Shown: one piece after another, positions 35,401 to 47,038 of the stretch
How the letters are laid out: the number at the start of each line of letters is the position of its first letter
Numbering within the stretch: position 1 is the stretch's first letter
Source of the DNA: Hydractinia symbiolongicarpus
Taxonomy: Eukaryota > Cnidaria > Hydrozoa > Anthoathecata > Hydractiniidae
Length of the DNA: 64,000 nucleotides
Assembly (NCBI RefSeq): GCF_029227915.1
Contig: NC_079885.1
Coordinates: 22,011,001-22,075,000 of the forward strand
Reading direction: 5' to 3'
Program-made: the position numbers and the translations under genes
Notes under the pieces: model-generated
The model's input: the letters and a program-made list of their open reading frames with translations, nothing else
Database searches by the model: none
What the model was told of the DNA's origin: nothing

Positions 35401-38400
35401 AGTGCATATGTCTACCAAAAATCAACGCTGCATCATCAGTAACACGTGAGAAATTAAGGTGTATTGTAAAAATAATTTGACATTTCTTCTTTGACTACTT
35501 TTTGTCGGTTCAGGCGCTCGTAGATATTTTCTATGATGTCAACTTGCATCCATGATGTTGGGTTTGAACATGGAAATAGAAATAAGACTTGGCTAGCAGT
35601 TCTCCAGCAGAATTTCCTTTACGAGAACATCTAAGGCATTTGCTTTCCAAATGACAATATGTTGCCCAATTTCTAACCATCAGCACAATCGAGAAAGCGA
35701 CAATCTCTCTTTCGGTTTCAATTTTTTTCCAGCCAATTCTTTACTTAGGAGTGCTTTGAAGAAACAACCGCTCTTGTAAATGTTCTAAATACCTTGGCAA
35801 TCTATTCAGTAAAGGCACACATTTTTTTATTATCTCCATCCATATTGTTCCTGATAAGCTCAAAAACTCTCAAGATATTTGTTGCTTTTTAATACCATGG
35901 TTAAAGATCCACTTGTGAAGCCAAACATCAGAAGGTATAACACCCTCTAATGCAATTGGTTTAACGATGGCTTTATGTTCATAGTTTCTCTTCCAAGATT
36001 GACTCAGCAACATAAATGCCTAACATACCGCATTCTTTGTACCACTAGTAGATTATACCGTTGATAGCTTTCGATTTTTGGTGACTTCCACGTTGAATGT
36101 GATGGTGATCATGACCCTAAAAGTTTCCATGCTTCGTTGGGCGAATAAATTTGTTGTTGCGTGTTTGGCAATTTTAAATTTATCTGTAATTTCTCTCCAT
36201 AGCCCATCCTTCTTTTTATATATATATATATATATATTTTAACTGAAGCGGAGACTTCTATTATTCACACAAGTTTTAAAATTAATGAGATAATGGCGTT
36301 TTATTTTTTTAAACAATTTTTAATAAAAAAACCGAACGATGTATTAATTTGAACATTTTTAAAAACATTCGTTAAGCTGTGCTCTAGTGAAATCACGAGT
36401 ATATTCCGCCTTAAAAAAATTTAACGTGCTCTTAAAAAAACAACATTGGAAAAGTGTATAAACTAATTTTTTTTGGTGGTACTGGTGAGAAATTGGTCAA
36501 TAAAAAATTTCGTTAGCTGGCAAAAATTTCGTCACTTTTTTCCACCACCGTCGTCAATATTCTTAAGCTAGCACAATTTCTGTCGCTTACAGCGTTCAAC
36601 AATTAGTCAATAACATTCATCCGGCTTTTTATAAGTTAACATCAACAAAATCTTGTTTCAACGGCTTTTTGCCATTTAAACAAAATTGATAACACCTTTA
36701 TCGGTGAGGCTGTACCACCTTTCCAGCACTTTATGTTGTTTCCAAAACATCCCATGTAAAATATTTTTCTTTAAAAAAGAATTTATTAATAACTGTATTT
36801 TGTCTGTCTGTTCAAAATAGTTGCTTATAATACTGTGATCTTTTATGCGTTTTTTTGAAATCAGATGGGGGTTATTGAATCGAAAACCGCACTTTAAATG
36901 CACCTATAGTCGTAGTATTTACCCTCGTCCGCGTAAATTTCATTACTTCATGTTAACAAGCGGGCAAAGATGGACAAGATTGCGATGCAGGAAATATGTA
37001 CCACCGGCGGTCTTCTGTGAAGTTTTCGTGGACTAACATTGTTTTGACACAATAAGACGAAAGTATATTAAATTTCCGTTGAAAATGTTCTGTACATCTA
37101 TACACGGGGTCAATTAATCTCCCACTTATGGAGCGTATCAATGGACTCACCTGTTTGTGCAAACAATGACTAAGATATTCCCTGGAATCTCTACCAAGCT
37201 TGTCAAAACAAAGTCGCGATACATATTTCCACCAAGGTCGTCTGACGCAAGAGATATTCCATAATAAACTTGACCATTTACGAACCTAGCAGAAAACACA
37301 ACATCGTTAAAAGAATTTACGCTTATAGAATTGGCCGTCAACAATTTTTTCCTAGGTGGAGAGCGTTGGAAAGTTCCAAAAGGGTTGTGGAAAAGTACAT
37401 ACAGTGAATTCAAGAAATAAAAATATACACTAGTTCTTTGCTAAAAATTTGTTGACAGGAATTTATACAGTTTTTTATCGCCCACGAATAGGTAAATAAT
37501 ATTATAGACAACATCCACGATTCTTGTGTTATTCAAGATTTTAAAGATAGGGTTCTGCCTATACGATTCTGTGTGATGGATAAATCACAATTTTACCAGA
37601 GATAAATCATTACAAACACTCACGCACTTACCAAGCAAAACATTGCACTAAAGTGGAAATACACATTTTATTAGGTGTGAACAAGTCGATGAAGGACGCA
37701 TGCCGTTCACTGGAACTTTTTGGAGGTGGTGATAGCTTCACGTTAGGCCATGGTTTTCCATTTCTTTTTGCTACATCACGTAAGATGTTCACAGCTTGAT
37801 CAAGCTTGTTGTTGACACGACACCAGCGCACAGACTCCGGAATAAATCTGAAATGCAAAATAATATTTATTTATGGGTTCTAAGGGCATATCCCATTGGA
37901 CAAAAATGTAGAAACCGTTCCGTAGTGATGACATTTACTGCCGAAAATAAAATAACAAAAAAAAATGTGTGTAAGAGTAAACAACTATGTTACGGAAAGT
38001 TAAAAGCAGTTCTTACCAGTTTCATTTTTCCTGTTTCTTTAGACAAAAACTTGAGGCAAACTTTCCGTATTGTTCTATGCATACTCGTCCCTAGGGTTTC
38101 TTGGTCCCTGAGCCGTTATAACGAAGAAATATTTTCCCACTATTAAATTAATCAGAAATTCAGAACTCCATGGGAACGAGGTTATGTTTTATGCTTCATT
38201 GCGAAATTTTTAGGCTTTCTAAGCGCCGGCATTAGATTGTCAAAAAGACGTTGCCACTTACTTGTAAAATGCAAAAAATATAATGTATGGGATTGACGAA
38301 ATAACTTCAAGCAACTGCCATTTTGGAACGAGCCAAGCTTTAAAGGCCATTGCACATAAGGCGAATGTAAAAGCGAACCAAATAGTTGTTCCAGCAAAAC

Positions 38401-40326
38401 TTCTATACTTGGGCCCAACAAGTTCTGTTGCCATGACGAATAAGGTCAATCCTATACCACCTTGAAAAAATCCAATCCAAACACGGAGAGAGAGAAACAA
38501 CCAGTAGTTATTGACGAAACCACTTGCAAATGCTGCTAAAATGACCGCTAACCATGAGGGAAACAACACAATCTTTCTACCAAATCTGTTTTAAACATAA
38601 AATGGATATAAATTAAAAAAATAATAACATAACTGATTTTAACATTTAGTGTTACTGTAAATATATCATCGGTTTTTCTTGTGTACGTTGTCTTCTCTTT
38701 GTGTATTTACCTAGAAGAGGTGTTATTAAAAAGGGAAGCCGTTAAGATGGGAATATTTATGACACAAACTGTAATATGCATTAGAAATAAGCAAGACGTA
38801 GGCTATGTGTACACTAGGTTCACACATTTTGAGGATAAATCATAACGTTAAAAAATGCATACAGGTTAACTAGGAAGACTTAGTGCAAAATGTATTCAGC
38901 TGATTCATTAAGTAAAAACTTAATGTTTTATGTTTTAAGGTCGCCATTTTGTTTTACTACTTTTGTTCACACGATGTCGTTTCCGCTCGCATCAGAGCAT
39001 AATTATTTTTTGTATTGAAGCAGAATTATTCCCTCCTATATTTCGGGTAAATTTTATGTGAACGCTACCCAGTAGAAAATTCATTTTAAAACGGTTTCTA
39101 CTGCAACATGTAAACATAATAATAATTCTTGTCTCTTTTTATGATATACAATATCTAAGATCTTAGTACTACGTCCGAGCGGCGCAATATCCACTAAAAG
39201 CAGAAATGCGCGCACAAACTCAAAATGGCAGCGATTTGAGCAAACCCATTGGTTAAAATCATGAAATTAGGTTATGATAGTCTGCACGTAAAAATATCTA
39301 AATGATTTTGATTTTTGAAACGAACAACGAAAGCGTTCTTAAATATTTCTAATAATGATCACTTTGATGTGCGTACCTTGAACAGAGGTACTGAAAGAGT
39401 TGAGACTGAACTTTCACTTTTATGCAGTTCAAGGTGAATTTGTTTATTTATTTATTTTTTTATTTAATTATTTAACACAAGGATGAGAGAAACAAAAAGA
39501 TATTAAAATTTCACCTGTCAGATATCCAACCTAGAACAACAGCACCAAACGCCCATCCAATGAACATGCCAGAATTTGCGAGATAAGCTAGTTCCTTATT
39601 GTCGCAGACAAGATCCCACTACAAGAAGTTAAAAAGCAAGGTAACAGGTGGGACATTGTTGAACATATACGTTTCTTTTATAACAACACTTAAATTAAGG
39701 GAAAGCATTCAAATTTTCTTAACGTTTTCAATTTGAAGTCTGAGAATGTTCTTAAATTGTTCTTAATTGAGCATGTCAGTACAGCTTAGTATATGTTAAC
39801 AATGCTGTAAGTGTTAAAAAACAACTGTAGAAAAAAGAATATGCTAAGGATGATGCATTATTTTTATGAGAACTAGGTAATTTTGATTTTTAGGCCTGAG
39901 TTTTTTTTTACCTCTTCAACCTGATACCTCGGAGGATAGAAATATATTATGCTTTTCTATTCTCCATCATCATTCATTTCACCATATGCATTTAAATAAA
40001 GAACGTACATCAGTTACAATCGAGAATGACTTTGGTTTAGTATACGTCCATGACAAGCGATCCATATCACACCTGTCATCATTCTTCGCTTTCATCGTTC
40101 CATTAAGCTGGCAGTTTGTTGCATTCTCCACACACCGCCACGGAGGGCTGCTAGCAACAAAAGACATGATTAATGTTTGATATGTAGTTGGTATAATAAT
40201 CAAGCAAAACATCAAGACAAGAATGATTTGTGTTTTTCCAAACTGTCCAATTTTGTCCAAAAAATCATCCACGTCTAATTCTTTCGCACCCTGTAGCACA
40301 TTTTTGGCTTCCTTCTCCTCCGACAT
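26469..40326 (-). CDS. SLC22-family organic ion transporter (8 exons)
   Basis: Major-facilitator plasma-membrane transporter of the organic cation/carnitine/anion (SLC22) group; the substrate cannot be read from sequence. Exons: 40326-40009, 39618-39515, 38585-38262, 37847-37632, 37285-37151, 29553-29465, 29173-29065, 26739-26469 (or to 26540); phases join throughout, 521 aa if read to the stop at 26469. Exon 1 has a short cytosolic N-terminus (DDFLDKIGQFGKTQ), membrane span 1 and the start of the large extracellular loop with Cys residues and NAT/NGT sequons. WDLVCDNKELAYLANSGMF in exon 2 and the DRFGRK motif across exons 2/3 are family hallmarks. IPESVRW follows span 6. LGRKP begins exon 6, ELYPTTVR ends exon 7, and GLLSVVSRIGAATAPW and KETRG lie in exon 8. 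A good donor (ACAA/GTGAGT) at 26540 suggests the true 3' end is spliced to an exon I could not find; the sequence past it is MITE-like. Confidence 0.88.
26500..26530. repeat. Fragment of the CCTATT..GTTAAC MITE end
   Basis: AAAATAGGGTTAAC, the same terminal motif as at 11711 and 21640, lies inside the apparent C-terminal coding extension of the SLC22 gene. Confidence 0.35.
26968..27090. repeat. CCTCGTCCCCAGG MITE copy
   Basis: ACAACCTCGTCCCCTGGCCC at the left; CAAACCCTGGGGACGAGG at the right; GC-rich interior. Lies in an SLC22 intron. Confidence 0.65.
27588..27624. repeat. Hairpin, 16-bp arms
   Basis: GATTCTTATCCCTAAG, 5-base loop, CTTAGGGGTAAGAATC; one G/T wobble. Confidence 0.6.
28446..28625. 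repeat. Second copy of the 11.45-kb MITE-like repeat (inverted)
   Basis: Reverse-complement relative of 11448-11610: GAGGATATCAAATTCAGTTT, then blocks matching the Ala/Ser-like CAAATGCC, CTTACCCTCTTAAATAA. This copy lacks the long palindrome. Confidence 0.5.
29211..29297. repeat. CCTCGTCCCCAGG MITE, long-arm copy
   Basis: AACCTCGTCTCTAGGAC and a degenerate right end; interior arms GACTTTTTCGCATTTTGATATTA..TAATATCAAAAAGCGAAAAG pair almost fully, so the whole element folds back. Confidence 0.6.
29600..33255. other. Intron DNA of the SLC22 gene
   Basis: AT-rich. A 15-bp direct duplication (GTCAACTCTCCTAAC) lies at 30456-30482, poly-A near 31277-31298 and a tandem array at 31870-32265 (separate entry). 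No gene is seen on either strand before the fibrinogen-related gene. Confidence 0.5.
31870..32265 (+). repeat. Tandem array of about 130-bp units (3 copies)
   Basis: The landmark CATGTTCAGCATACTT (or CATATTCAGCATACTT) recurs at 31913, 32043 and 32174, and TTTGGACCAATTTTGGCCTA occurs in units 1 and 2, giving a period near 130 bp. The copies are diverged and the last is truncated. Confidence 0.75.
33256..34226 (+). CDS. Secreted fibrinogen-related protein with PAN-like N-terminus (frame interrupted)
   Basis: Reads as a secreted lectin-like protein. Residues 1-20 (MIRMTAYILACVLLSATCWC) form a signal peptide. A Cys-rich PAN/apple-like segment follows (HIPCFRQ...; then SCHCLSLNEIQEGSTVKCEL). The FReD domain begins at about DCLDWLRAGYTISTTYF and contains CDMETRGGGWVKIQNRFDGS, GGGEFWLGLEKIF, YAGGWWYNTC and LRKSVMMVRR, ending at the TAA at 34224-34226. 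The first frame (33256-33495) and the second (open from 33399 to 34226) differ by one base, so a one-base deletion (or equivalent) lies near 33380-33400. Where the usual calcium-binding DxDND loop should be it has YDKSPGTG. A frameshifted functional gene, a recent pseudogene and an assembly error are all possible. AATAAA at 34389-34394. It lies antisense within an intron of the SLC22 gene. Confidence 0.8.
34227..34960. other. 3' flank of the fibrinogen-related gene
   Basis: 3'UTR homologous to that of the 17.5-kb copy (CGTACGTCTATACCAGG), polyadenylation signals at 34389-34400, TTTA tetranucleotide run at 34670-34695. No further gene. Confidence 0.5.
34962..35150 (-). repeat. Hairpin/GACA-core elements, two inverted neighbours
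   Basis: Reverse-strand copy from 35103 (ACTAGTCGTCAACCCGTGG, TCCACAGG hairpin) to about 34980 (ATTATTATATAGACTAGT), with AAAATACGGCTATTATTATA at its 3' end. A second partial head, CACGTGGAAAAATCCACGGG, lies at 35124-35143 and another at 34962-34976. Confidence 0.65.
35480..36200 (-). pseudogene. Decayed coding-like region, unidentified
   Basis: Base composition is less AT-rich than its flanks, and the minus strand reads as broken protein pieces (for example RVMITITFNVEVTKNRKLST near 36100; VDIIENIYERLNRQKVVK near 35520) separated by stops. Possibly a dead transposon gene. I could not place it in a family. Confidence 0.3.
36214..36237. repeat. TA dinucleotide microsatellite
   Basis: About ten to eleven TA units. 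Confidence 0.8.
38085..38186. repeat. CCTCGTCCCCAGG MITE copy
   Basis: ACTCGTCCCTAGGGTTTC at the left and CCATGGGAACGAGGTT at the right, in an SLC22 intron. Confidence 0.55.
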
Positions 40327-40652
40327 GATGGATGATATTTTTTAACCTCTACAACAAATATGCATGTAAAAACATATAGAGAGTTGATACAACATTGAAA
40401 TTAAAGGGGAATATTATGGCAAAGCCCACCTTCGTTCCCAGACATTTTTAATGTACAAAAAGGATAAAATCCATGACAACGAGAGTGTTGCAAGAACACT
40501 ATGAACATTTACAGTGCTACCCCGAGTTTTAAGGAAACGAGTCGACTTGATCAATACCTGAAATTGTTACATTTTGGATGTGTAGAATTATTTTTACCTT
40601 TTAAACAATCATAGGATATTTTGTGGAAAACCTTCCGAAAATGTGGATTTAT

Positions 40653-40790
40653 AGTTTAATCGTCAACCCGCAGAAAAATCAACAGGGTTACCCGTCTTTA
40701 AATTACACGCTATTTCATGTACCCATATCACGCACTGTTTCGTGCGGACAGACTGACAAAACACGGCTATTATTAAAGAAAAGATCTGTA
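40653..40790 (+). repeat. Hairpin/GACA-core element, degenerate copy
   Basis: TCGTCAACCCGCAGAAAAAT, ACACGCTATTTCATGTACCC, GACAGACTGACAAAACACGG and CTATTATTAAAG occur in the canonical order. Confidence 0.6.
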
Positions 40791-41504
40791 AAAGCATAAG
40801 AAGAATCATGCTGCACACATCTTTCATAACCTCGATAGTTTTGGAAATGTTTCTTTAAATGTCAATTATTCGTAGTGCAATTTAGTACAATGCTCAAAAT
40901 ACAGTAGGTCCTGATACAATAATTGCTACATTTATTAACCTATTGATGCCGTCCCTGACACTTGAATCCAGTCCCTCTATATTTCTTTAAAATAGCAAAA
41001 TAGACATTAGATTTCGCAGTTCGCTTTTAGCACAACATACTTATAATATAGTAGGGCTCTATGGAATAATAATGATGGCCAGACCTGGTGCTCGAATCCA
41101 GCTCCTTATATTCCTCCGAGATGGAAAGAAATATACATTTTAATTTTTACAAGGATATAGCCCTTGTAAGTTTTTTGAGAACAAAGAACGCACGCAAGTA
41201 ATAAAGAGTAACATAGGATTTCTTTGTGAAGAAATTATAATATTTACAATAGCTTCAGTAACAGAAACAAAGTTAGATATTTTTTGGTCCAACATGACCC
41301 CTAAATTTCAGTTGCTGTGACAACCAAGCCAAAACACTGCGCAAAAATATGTACGTATTTCAATACGAACTTCTATACGCTAACCATTTAAAACAAAATC
41401 TGAACCGAAATTTTAATCGTTAAGCAGATATTTTTTTAGATCAGACAGTAACATTGAACAGTAACAACAAACCCTTTTTTATGTGTTTTAATATTTAACC
41501 CTGT

Positions 41505-41574
41505 TTCTAGGGCATTTTACCTTGTTGACTTCGTAATAACGACTTAGGCGCCACAAAACCCTGGGGCGAGGTTG
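41505..41574. repeat. CCTCGTCCCCAGG MITE, degraded copy
   Basis: CCCTGTTTCTAGGGC at the left; AAACCCTGGGGCGAGGTTG at the right. Confidence 0.45.
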
Positions 41575-42958
41575 TTTTAGTATTGCATTAAGATTGTGTT
41601 TTGAGCTTCAAAATGACTTGAAAAAATAAACAGTAAGTTAACTTTAATTTTAATTGTTTTATAAATATTGCTTGTATGACGTAAACGATTATATTTTTGT
41701 AAAGCTCGGGCGTGGTCTGAAAATGACTTATGTAAATTGAGAAACGAATAAACAAACAAGCAAACAAACAAACAAATAATAACGTAATCACAAAAGGTTA
41801 ACAGTACTGTTCATTAAACCAACACTTAACACACAAAAAAACGAACTATAATGGCTAATGTAAATGCTTGATTAAACGTCCAGTGACTGGGCATGCATTT
41901 GAGAAAGTCATATTAAAGGGGCTGCTAATCGTCAGGGGTGCTTAATTGAGAAATACTTGTCTAAATGCCCGTTTCCTTTTAACTGCATTTGCCGCGCAAG
42001 AAGTCCGCGAGTTTTCTTGTTAGCGCATGCAAAATTAGAATTTTCTTTAATTTTGTCCAAGTACGCACACGTTAACACAAAAACTCGCGAGTCTTTCTTC
42101 TCTATACCAAATTTTTTGTTCAAATGAAGTATTGATCTTTTATTTACGACAGAATACGAATATATAATTTTTTATTTCACTCAAAGTACAAATTAAGTAC
42201 CCCCTTCCCTCCATTCGTCCTCCCCACCCCCTACCCCGAGTAACATTTAAAATCAAGCCGAATATTTGAGATTGTGTATTTTTAATTAATTTTGCTTGTA
42301 ACACCTACTCCAATATTTATATCTTGCCCACCATTACCCAAAATTAGCGTATCATTTTTGGAATGTTTTTGACTATGTAAGAATAGGCAATCATAAAAAT
42401 TATAAAAAAAATAATAATACATTACCTTGCTTCGAATGACTTCCAACTCTGTTAGCTAATAATACTTCACCACAGCGTCATTCACAGTGAACTTTATCAA
42501 AGAAACTGTCAACTTTTTTTGTTACATGTTTTGTCAGCAAATACAAAGTGTAATTTAGACTTGTAAAAAGTTTACATAAGAAAAGAAATTCCTAAAAACT
42601 CATTCCAATATTGACAAATAATAATACATGAGAAAAAAAGGACAATTTTAAAATTCTAAGATTTTTTTCACATCTCTAACGATTACTAACTATATAAACA
42701 CACAATCTTTATGGACTGGTTGACGTTTTATTTTGAATGAAAATAAAAGATTCATTTTTAGGCTTCATCATTGTCAATCAAAATAAAAGTTCAAGCGTCA
42801 CGTGTTAATTTTAAATATATGCTTGAGTTAACCCAGCTTTTTTCCCCCGCTTAAACAACAGTTTAAAATTTACATAATTAAGTTCTTCGAAAAATGAAGA
42901 AGTTTGTAAGCCCGAAAGCCTAAGGAGAAGTATAAGTGAATAGAAGAAATAAAACAGC

Positions 42959-43047
42959 TTCATCCCCAGGACCTCTTTTCGCTTTTTTATGTATATTGGG
43001 GACGGCGTCGTCAAAAAAGCGAAAAAGGATCCTGGTGACAAGGTTGC
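42959..43047. repeat. CCTCGTCCCCAGG MITE, long-arm copy
   Basis: TTCATCCCCAGGACCTCTTT and the right end AAGGATCCTGGTGACAAGG, with CTTTTCGCTTTTTT/AAAAAAGCGAAAAAGG arms pairing across a GC-rich centre. Confidence 0.65.
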
Positions 43048-43204
43048 AACATTGACAAAATTTTGTATTGCACGTGCATGTTGGCGTTACTTAAGAATAA
43101 AAATATTTCATTACACTCCTGATATATAATGTCATTTAATTATAAGCATACTTAAAAAGTTATCAAGTTTATAAACTCTTTTTCCATGATCATATAATGC
43201 CCTA

Positions 43205-43286
43205 GGTGGGGTGGCCGAGCGGTCTAAGGCGCTGGTTTAAGGCACCAGTCATTTCGATGGCGCGGGTTCGAATCCCGCCCCCATCA
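43205..43286 (+). tRNA. tRNA-Leu (anticodon AAG)
   Basis: 82 nt, type II tRNA with a long variable arm. The acceptor arms GGTGGGG and CCCCATC pair over 7 bp with one G-T, and the discriminator base is A at 43286. D-arm GCCGAGCGG..; anticodon stem CTGGT/ACCAG with loop TTAAGGC, anticodon at 43239-43241; T-arm GCGGG-TTCGAAT-CCCGC. The internal A box (TGGCCGAGCGG) and B box (GGTTCGAATCC) are canonical. No intron and no encoded CCA. Confidence 0.97.
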
Positions 43287-43289
43287 AAA

Positions 43290-43301
43290 TTTTTTTTTTT
43301 T
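43290..43301 (+). terminator. RNA polymerase III terminator of tRNA-Leu
   Basis: A run of 12 T starting four bases after the tRNA 3' end. Confidence 0.85.
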
Positions 43302-46300
43302 AATTTTTATTTTAAATTTTTTAAACTATTAACCTGTTTTGAATTTTTGTACTGTACTATCGTTATTCTAATTGGTGCGTCTATTGACTAACGAGAATAT
43401 GGAAATTGGAAATTGGTTCAATTTTGTCAATTACACTTAAAGATTCTGCCAATTTTAGAAAGGATTTATAGCATAGCTATTTCCTTTAATTTGAACTGAT
43501 TAATCTTAATTACTGTAATTAAGATCGGATTTTTTTAATGTTTTTTAAAAATAGTCTTAACATCAAACCAAGTGACGTGTCAAAACATATTAGGCTGCCT
43601 CTGCACATACCCGACATGGGATGTACCTAAAATAAGATTTCAAACCGCTATGAAATTTCATTGTATTTGCATGGAGTTTTTTATATCGGTGTTGTGATGT
43701 GTCAACTGCACATGCGCCATAACTTTGTGCACATGTGCAATAGTTTGATTTTGGGTAAATCGTGTTTACATGAATTTTTTGAGGATGAAATGAACCGGTC
43801 TTGTAAACCGAAAAGAAATACACACCAAAATGAGTGTCATATTTCGCTCGAAATCATGTGAACATTTTTAAAGACTATACAGGGGGCCGAAAAGAAGTTA
43901 TTACTATGCCCCTTGAAATAAAACTTCATGTAATGGCTGCTTTAGTTTGGAGGAGATGCAAACTCTTATTTCCAGACAGACTGCTCCTTTTTTAAAGAAA
44001 CAGAAAAGTGGCATAAAGTATCCGAGGCTTATTTTGAGTGGACATAACATTTGTTCAGCAATCTTGTGACTTTTCCTAATTTTTATCAGGACTTGTGATC
44101 TCCTTAAATAAACTTTTAACTCATTTTACGTTACAGTAAATTGTAAGTTAATATTTGAAAATTGTATTTGGCTACGTTCACTTGAATAAAATATTTATCG
44201 CAGCATTCCGATTGACTCATTTCCTAACTTGAAAAAGTTTAGGGGAAATTGGCCGGAAGACGCCGGGACCCACAGGAAAAAAACATGTGACTACGAATCG
44301 GCTTTCGCTTAGGAACACTCCCACTTTTTCGCATTTTTTAACAACTAGCTGGGTGTTCGGTGTTGAAAGAACTTAAGTGCAAGAGGTTGAGATCTCCGTA
44401 GAAATAATCGAGATCTCGGCAAGGCTCGCTTCTCATATGAAAGCATGCATTTTTTATAAGGTTTTCTAAATTTAATTTTATAATTTAGTCCTTTACAGGG
44501 AGGATTTTTGACAGTAAATCAATTTTGACAAATATACATGTGCAAAAAACATTATGAGCAATTTTCATGACTGAAAGTGTTAGGTAGAGTCTAAATAAAA
44601 GTATGTGACATGCTCGATTGGTACAACCGAGTTTTTTCATATTTTCATACATCACAGAAAGCTACTCTGTCAATAAAATAAAAATTTCAGTCCTAATAGC
44701 CAATTTTTTACCATACAGCGTTTTTTAAGCTGCGAGTTGGTTGATTTTACCCGCCTTTGCATTAATACGGTTAAGGTGTTAATACAACTCATGGATTTCT
44801 CAGGGACACTAGATTTTCCCTTCTCCAAGTTTTATTATATTCTTTTTCTTTTAATAGATTCATCAATTGGAGTAAATATTTGATAAGTTTTTGAAAAAGG
44901 ACTCCAGACATATACATATCATTTGTTCTTGTGCATCTTATTTTAAATAAATATGTTGTTATTTCGATTTTTTGAGTAATAAAAGAAACAAACATTTAAA
45001 CAAACATTTGCAGACAATGAAAAAGTTGAGCTAGTTAACAGCTAAATATAAACAAATTACCAACCTAAAATACACAAAGATAGATGTTATCAGCACGTCC
45101 GTTTTTCGTCACCCACTACGTACTAAGCATATTAAAAACCATTTTTGTTTTAGCTAGCTAGCCGGCTACAAGCACTTACTAAAAGATAGGGTTGTTGTGT
45201 TTTTAGCGGTCTACTATTTTTTCCTAATGTACAACACAGCACCAAGTCTAAGTCAGTTATACTTTAATAAATCTAACAAAGTAACACCTAAATGTTTTTC
45301 ATAAAGTTTGCCAGCTCTGTAACGTTTATTTACAAAATTGATCTTCCTGCACCATTTTATTATTAACCTTAAAAAGTGCTAACTAAAGAAAAAAAAATCA
45401 TCATAATTATGCGAAAATGTGAAAGCCAATCATATTTCAAAATCCGGTCAACAATGCTAGGGTGACACTCGCCCGTTCATGGAGAAATGCATTGTCGTTT
45501 TTCGTTTCCATTTTTTGTTTCCCTTTCCGTTTTCCGTTTTTTTTATTTTTTCACCAACCTGTTGTGTAACACTACACTGATTTCATAGCTTCAAAATATT
45601 GCGTTTCCAACAACCAAATTGTTTAAAATCCAAAATAATATTTGAAACTTCTACTAAAATTAATTTGAAAAGTGCTGGCAAACGCCTTTTAAAAACTGAT
45701 ATTTACCAAGTCCTGAACATTTTGTCACTTTATTGATAATTTACAAGATATAGGTCAAAGAGAAAAAGAAACGTTCTAGCCATGTAGCACCTGATACCAC
45801 AAAAGTCAGTCAATGAAAATTTTAGGATTGGGCAAAAATCCTCTGTTTAGTAAACAATAAAAATTATAATGAATGCACAAATGTTAATTTCGTTGCGTTT
45901 TGATAAAATCGACATCTTGAAATAGCTAAAATGGTGCAAATTATTCAGCAGCCCAAATACAGGCTGTCCTTTTTTGTCCGTGTTTTTATTTAAACTAAAG
46001 TCGTAAGAAAGTTATTTTGAAAAAGAAATCAAGGCGGACCCCGTACCCCAGAGCGCATCACAAAAATTTGTTTCGTGGCTAGTGTTTACTACAACATCTC
46101 TCACGATTAAGTTTTGAACTTTTATGTGAAATTATTCAGTAATATAAAAAAAGAGCTAAGCGGCTATTTTTGGCTATCACAGGTGACAATATATTATAGG
46201 CCGTGCTTTTATTTTATCTGCGAAAAACTTTTTATTTTTTCATAAAAAAATTACATCTTAAATCCCCATCACTGTGAACTCTCCAATGGTTTTGGGACGC

Positions 46301-47038
46301 ACCGTATATTTGCTCTAAAAACCTCACCTGGATATGCGACACTGTTCACCTAAGTACCTTAGCGATAAACGTGGTTTTCAGCGTCGGTGTTATGTTCTAT
46401 TTTTCGTACTGTGGTTCGTGTGTCTGTGTTTTCTACTTTGTGTTAGTACATACACCTGTATCTTCGTATTTAGAGTTAGTTCATGTTTAGCATGCAATAC
46501 GAAAAACATTCCTTAGTATTCTTTGTGTGAAGCTCCATAATAGTCTGGCCATGTTTAAAATGGTTGCGCCGCAGCGGATAAAAATACACAAAGTGTTAAT
46601 GCGGGAAATATGTACGACGAACGTAAATCTGAGAACAATTATAAAGAATTTCTATGGATCTATAGCCACAAGAGAATTTCGAAAACGTTTGAAGGTTGCA
46701 GGGTATTCAATCTTGTACCCCATGATTTTGTTTATGATAAAAAAGGTATGATAATTGCCACGACATCCTGTTATGGGAATGTAATAGTTTGTTGAAACCA
46801 ATATGTGCGATTTTTCTTCAAAAAAACAGTATCTTTAAAAGGCTTGTCGTTTAAGGAACTTTATTTATCAAAGAAGGAAAAAGACGTTAGTAAATAACAT
46901 AGTGTTAGACAGAATAGTATTGTCCTTGCAATAAAATATGATAAAGAACGCCCAAGGTGCTTCTGATTTGAACCCAGGAGCACTTATAGGTGTTGGTAAA
47001 TTGGTTGTGTTATATTGAGTCTATTACTAAATTTCATA
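43302..47038. other. Gene-poor AT-rich stretch
   Basis: Hairpin ATCTTAATTAC/GTAATTAAGAT around 43503-43526. Short open frames at 46334-46516 and 46527-46795 have no recognisable domain. I see nothing else. Confidence 0.4.

Larger units (their letters stand above)
40327..43204. other. SLC22 upstream region and spacer to tRNA-Leu
   Basis: Presumed promoter and 5'UTR of SLC22 at the left; repeats at 40653, 41505 and 42959 (separate entries); a CAAA-type microsatellite near 41752-41777. No gene seen. Confidence 0.45.

Noticed and set aside
43206-43391. 61-codon plus frame
   Set aside because: It begins in tRNA-Leu and runs through the T tract; it is a tRNA read as protein.
46334-46795. Three short plus frames, some with a following GTATG donor-like sequence
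   Set aside because: No recognisable domain, no matching downstream exon, and unremarkable composition; a first exon cannot be excluded but is unsupported.
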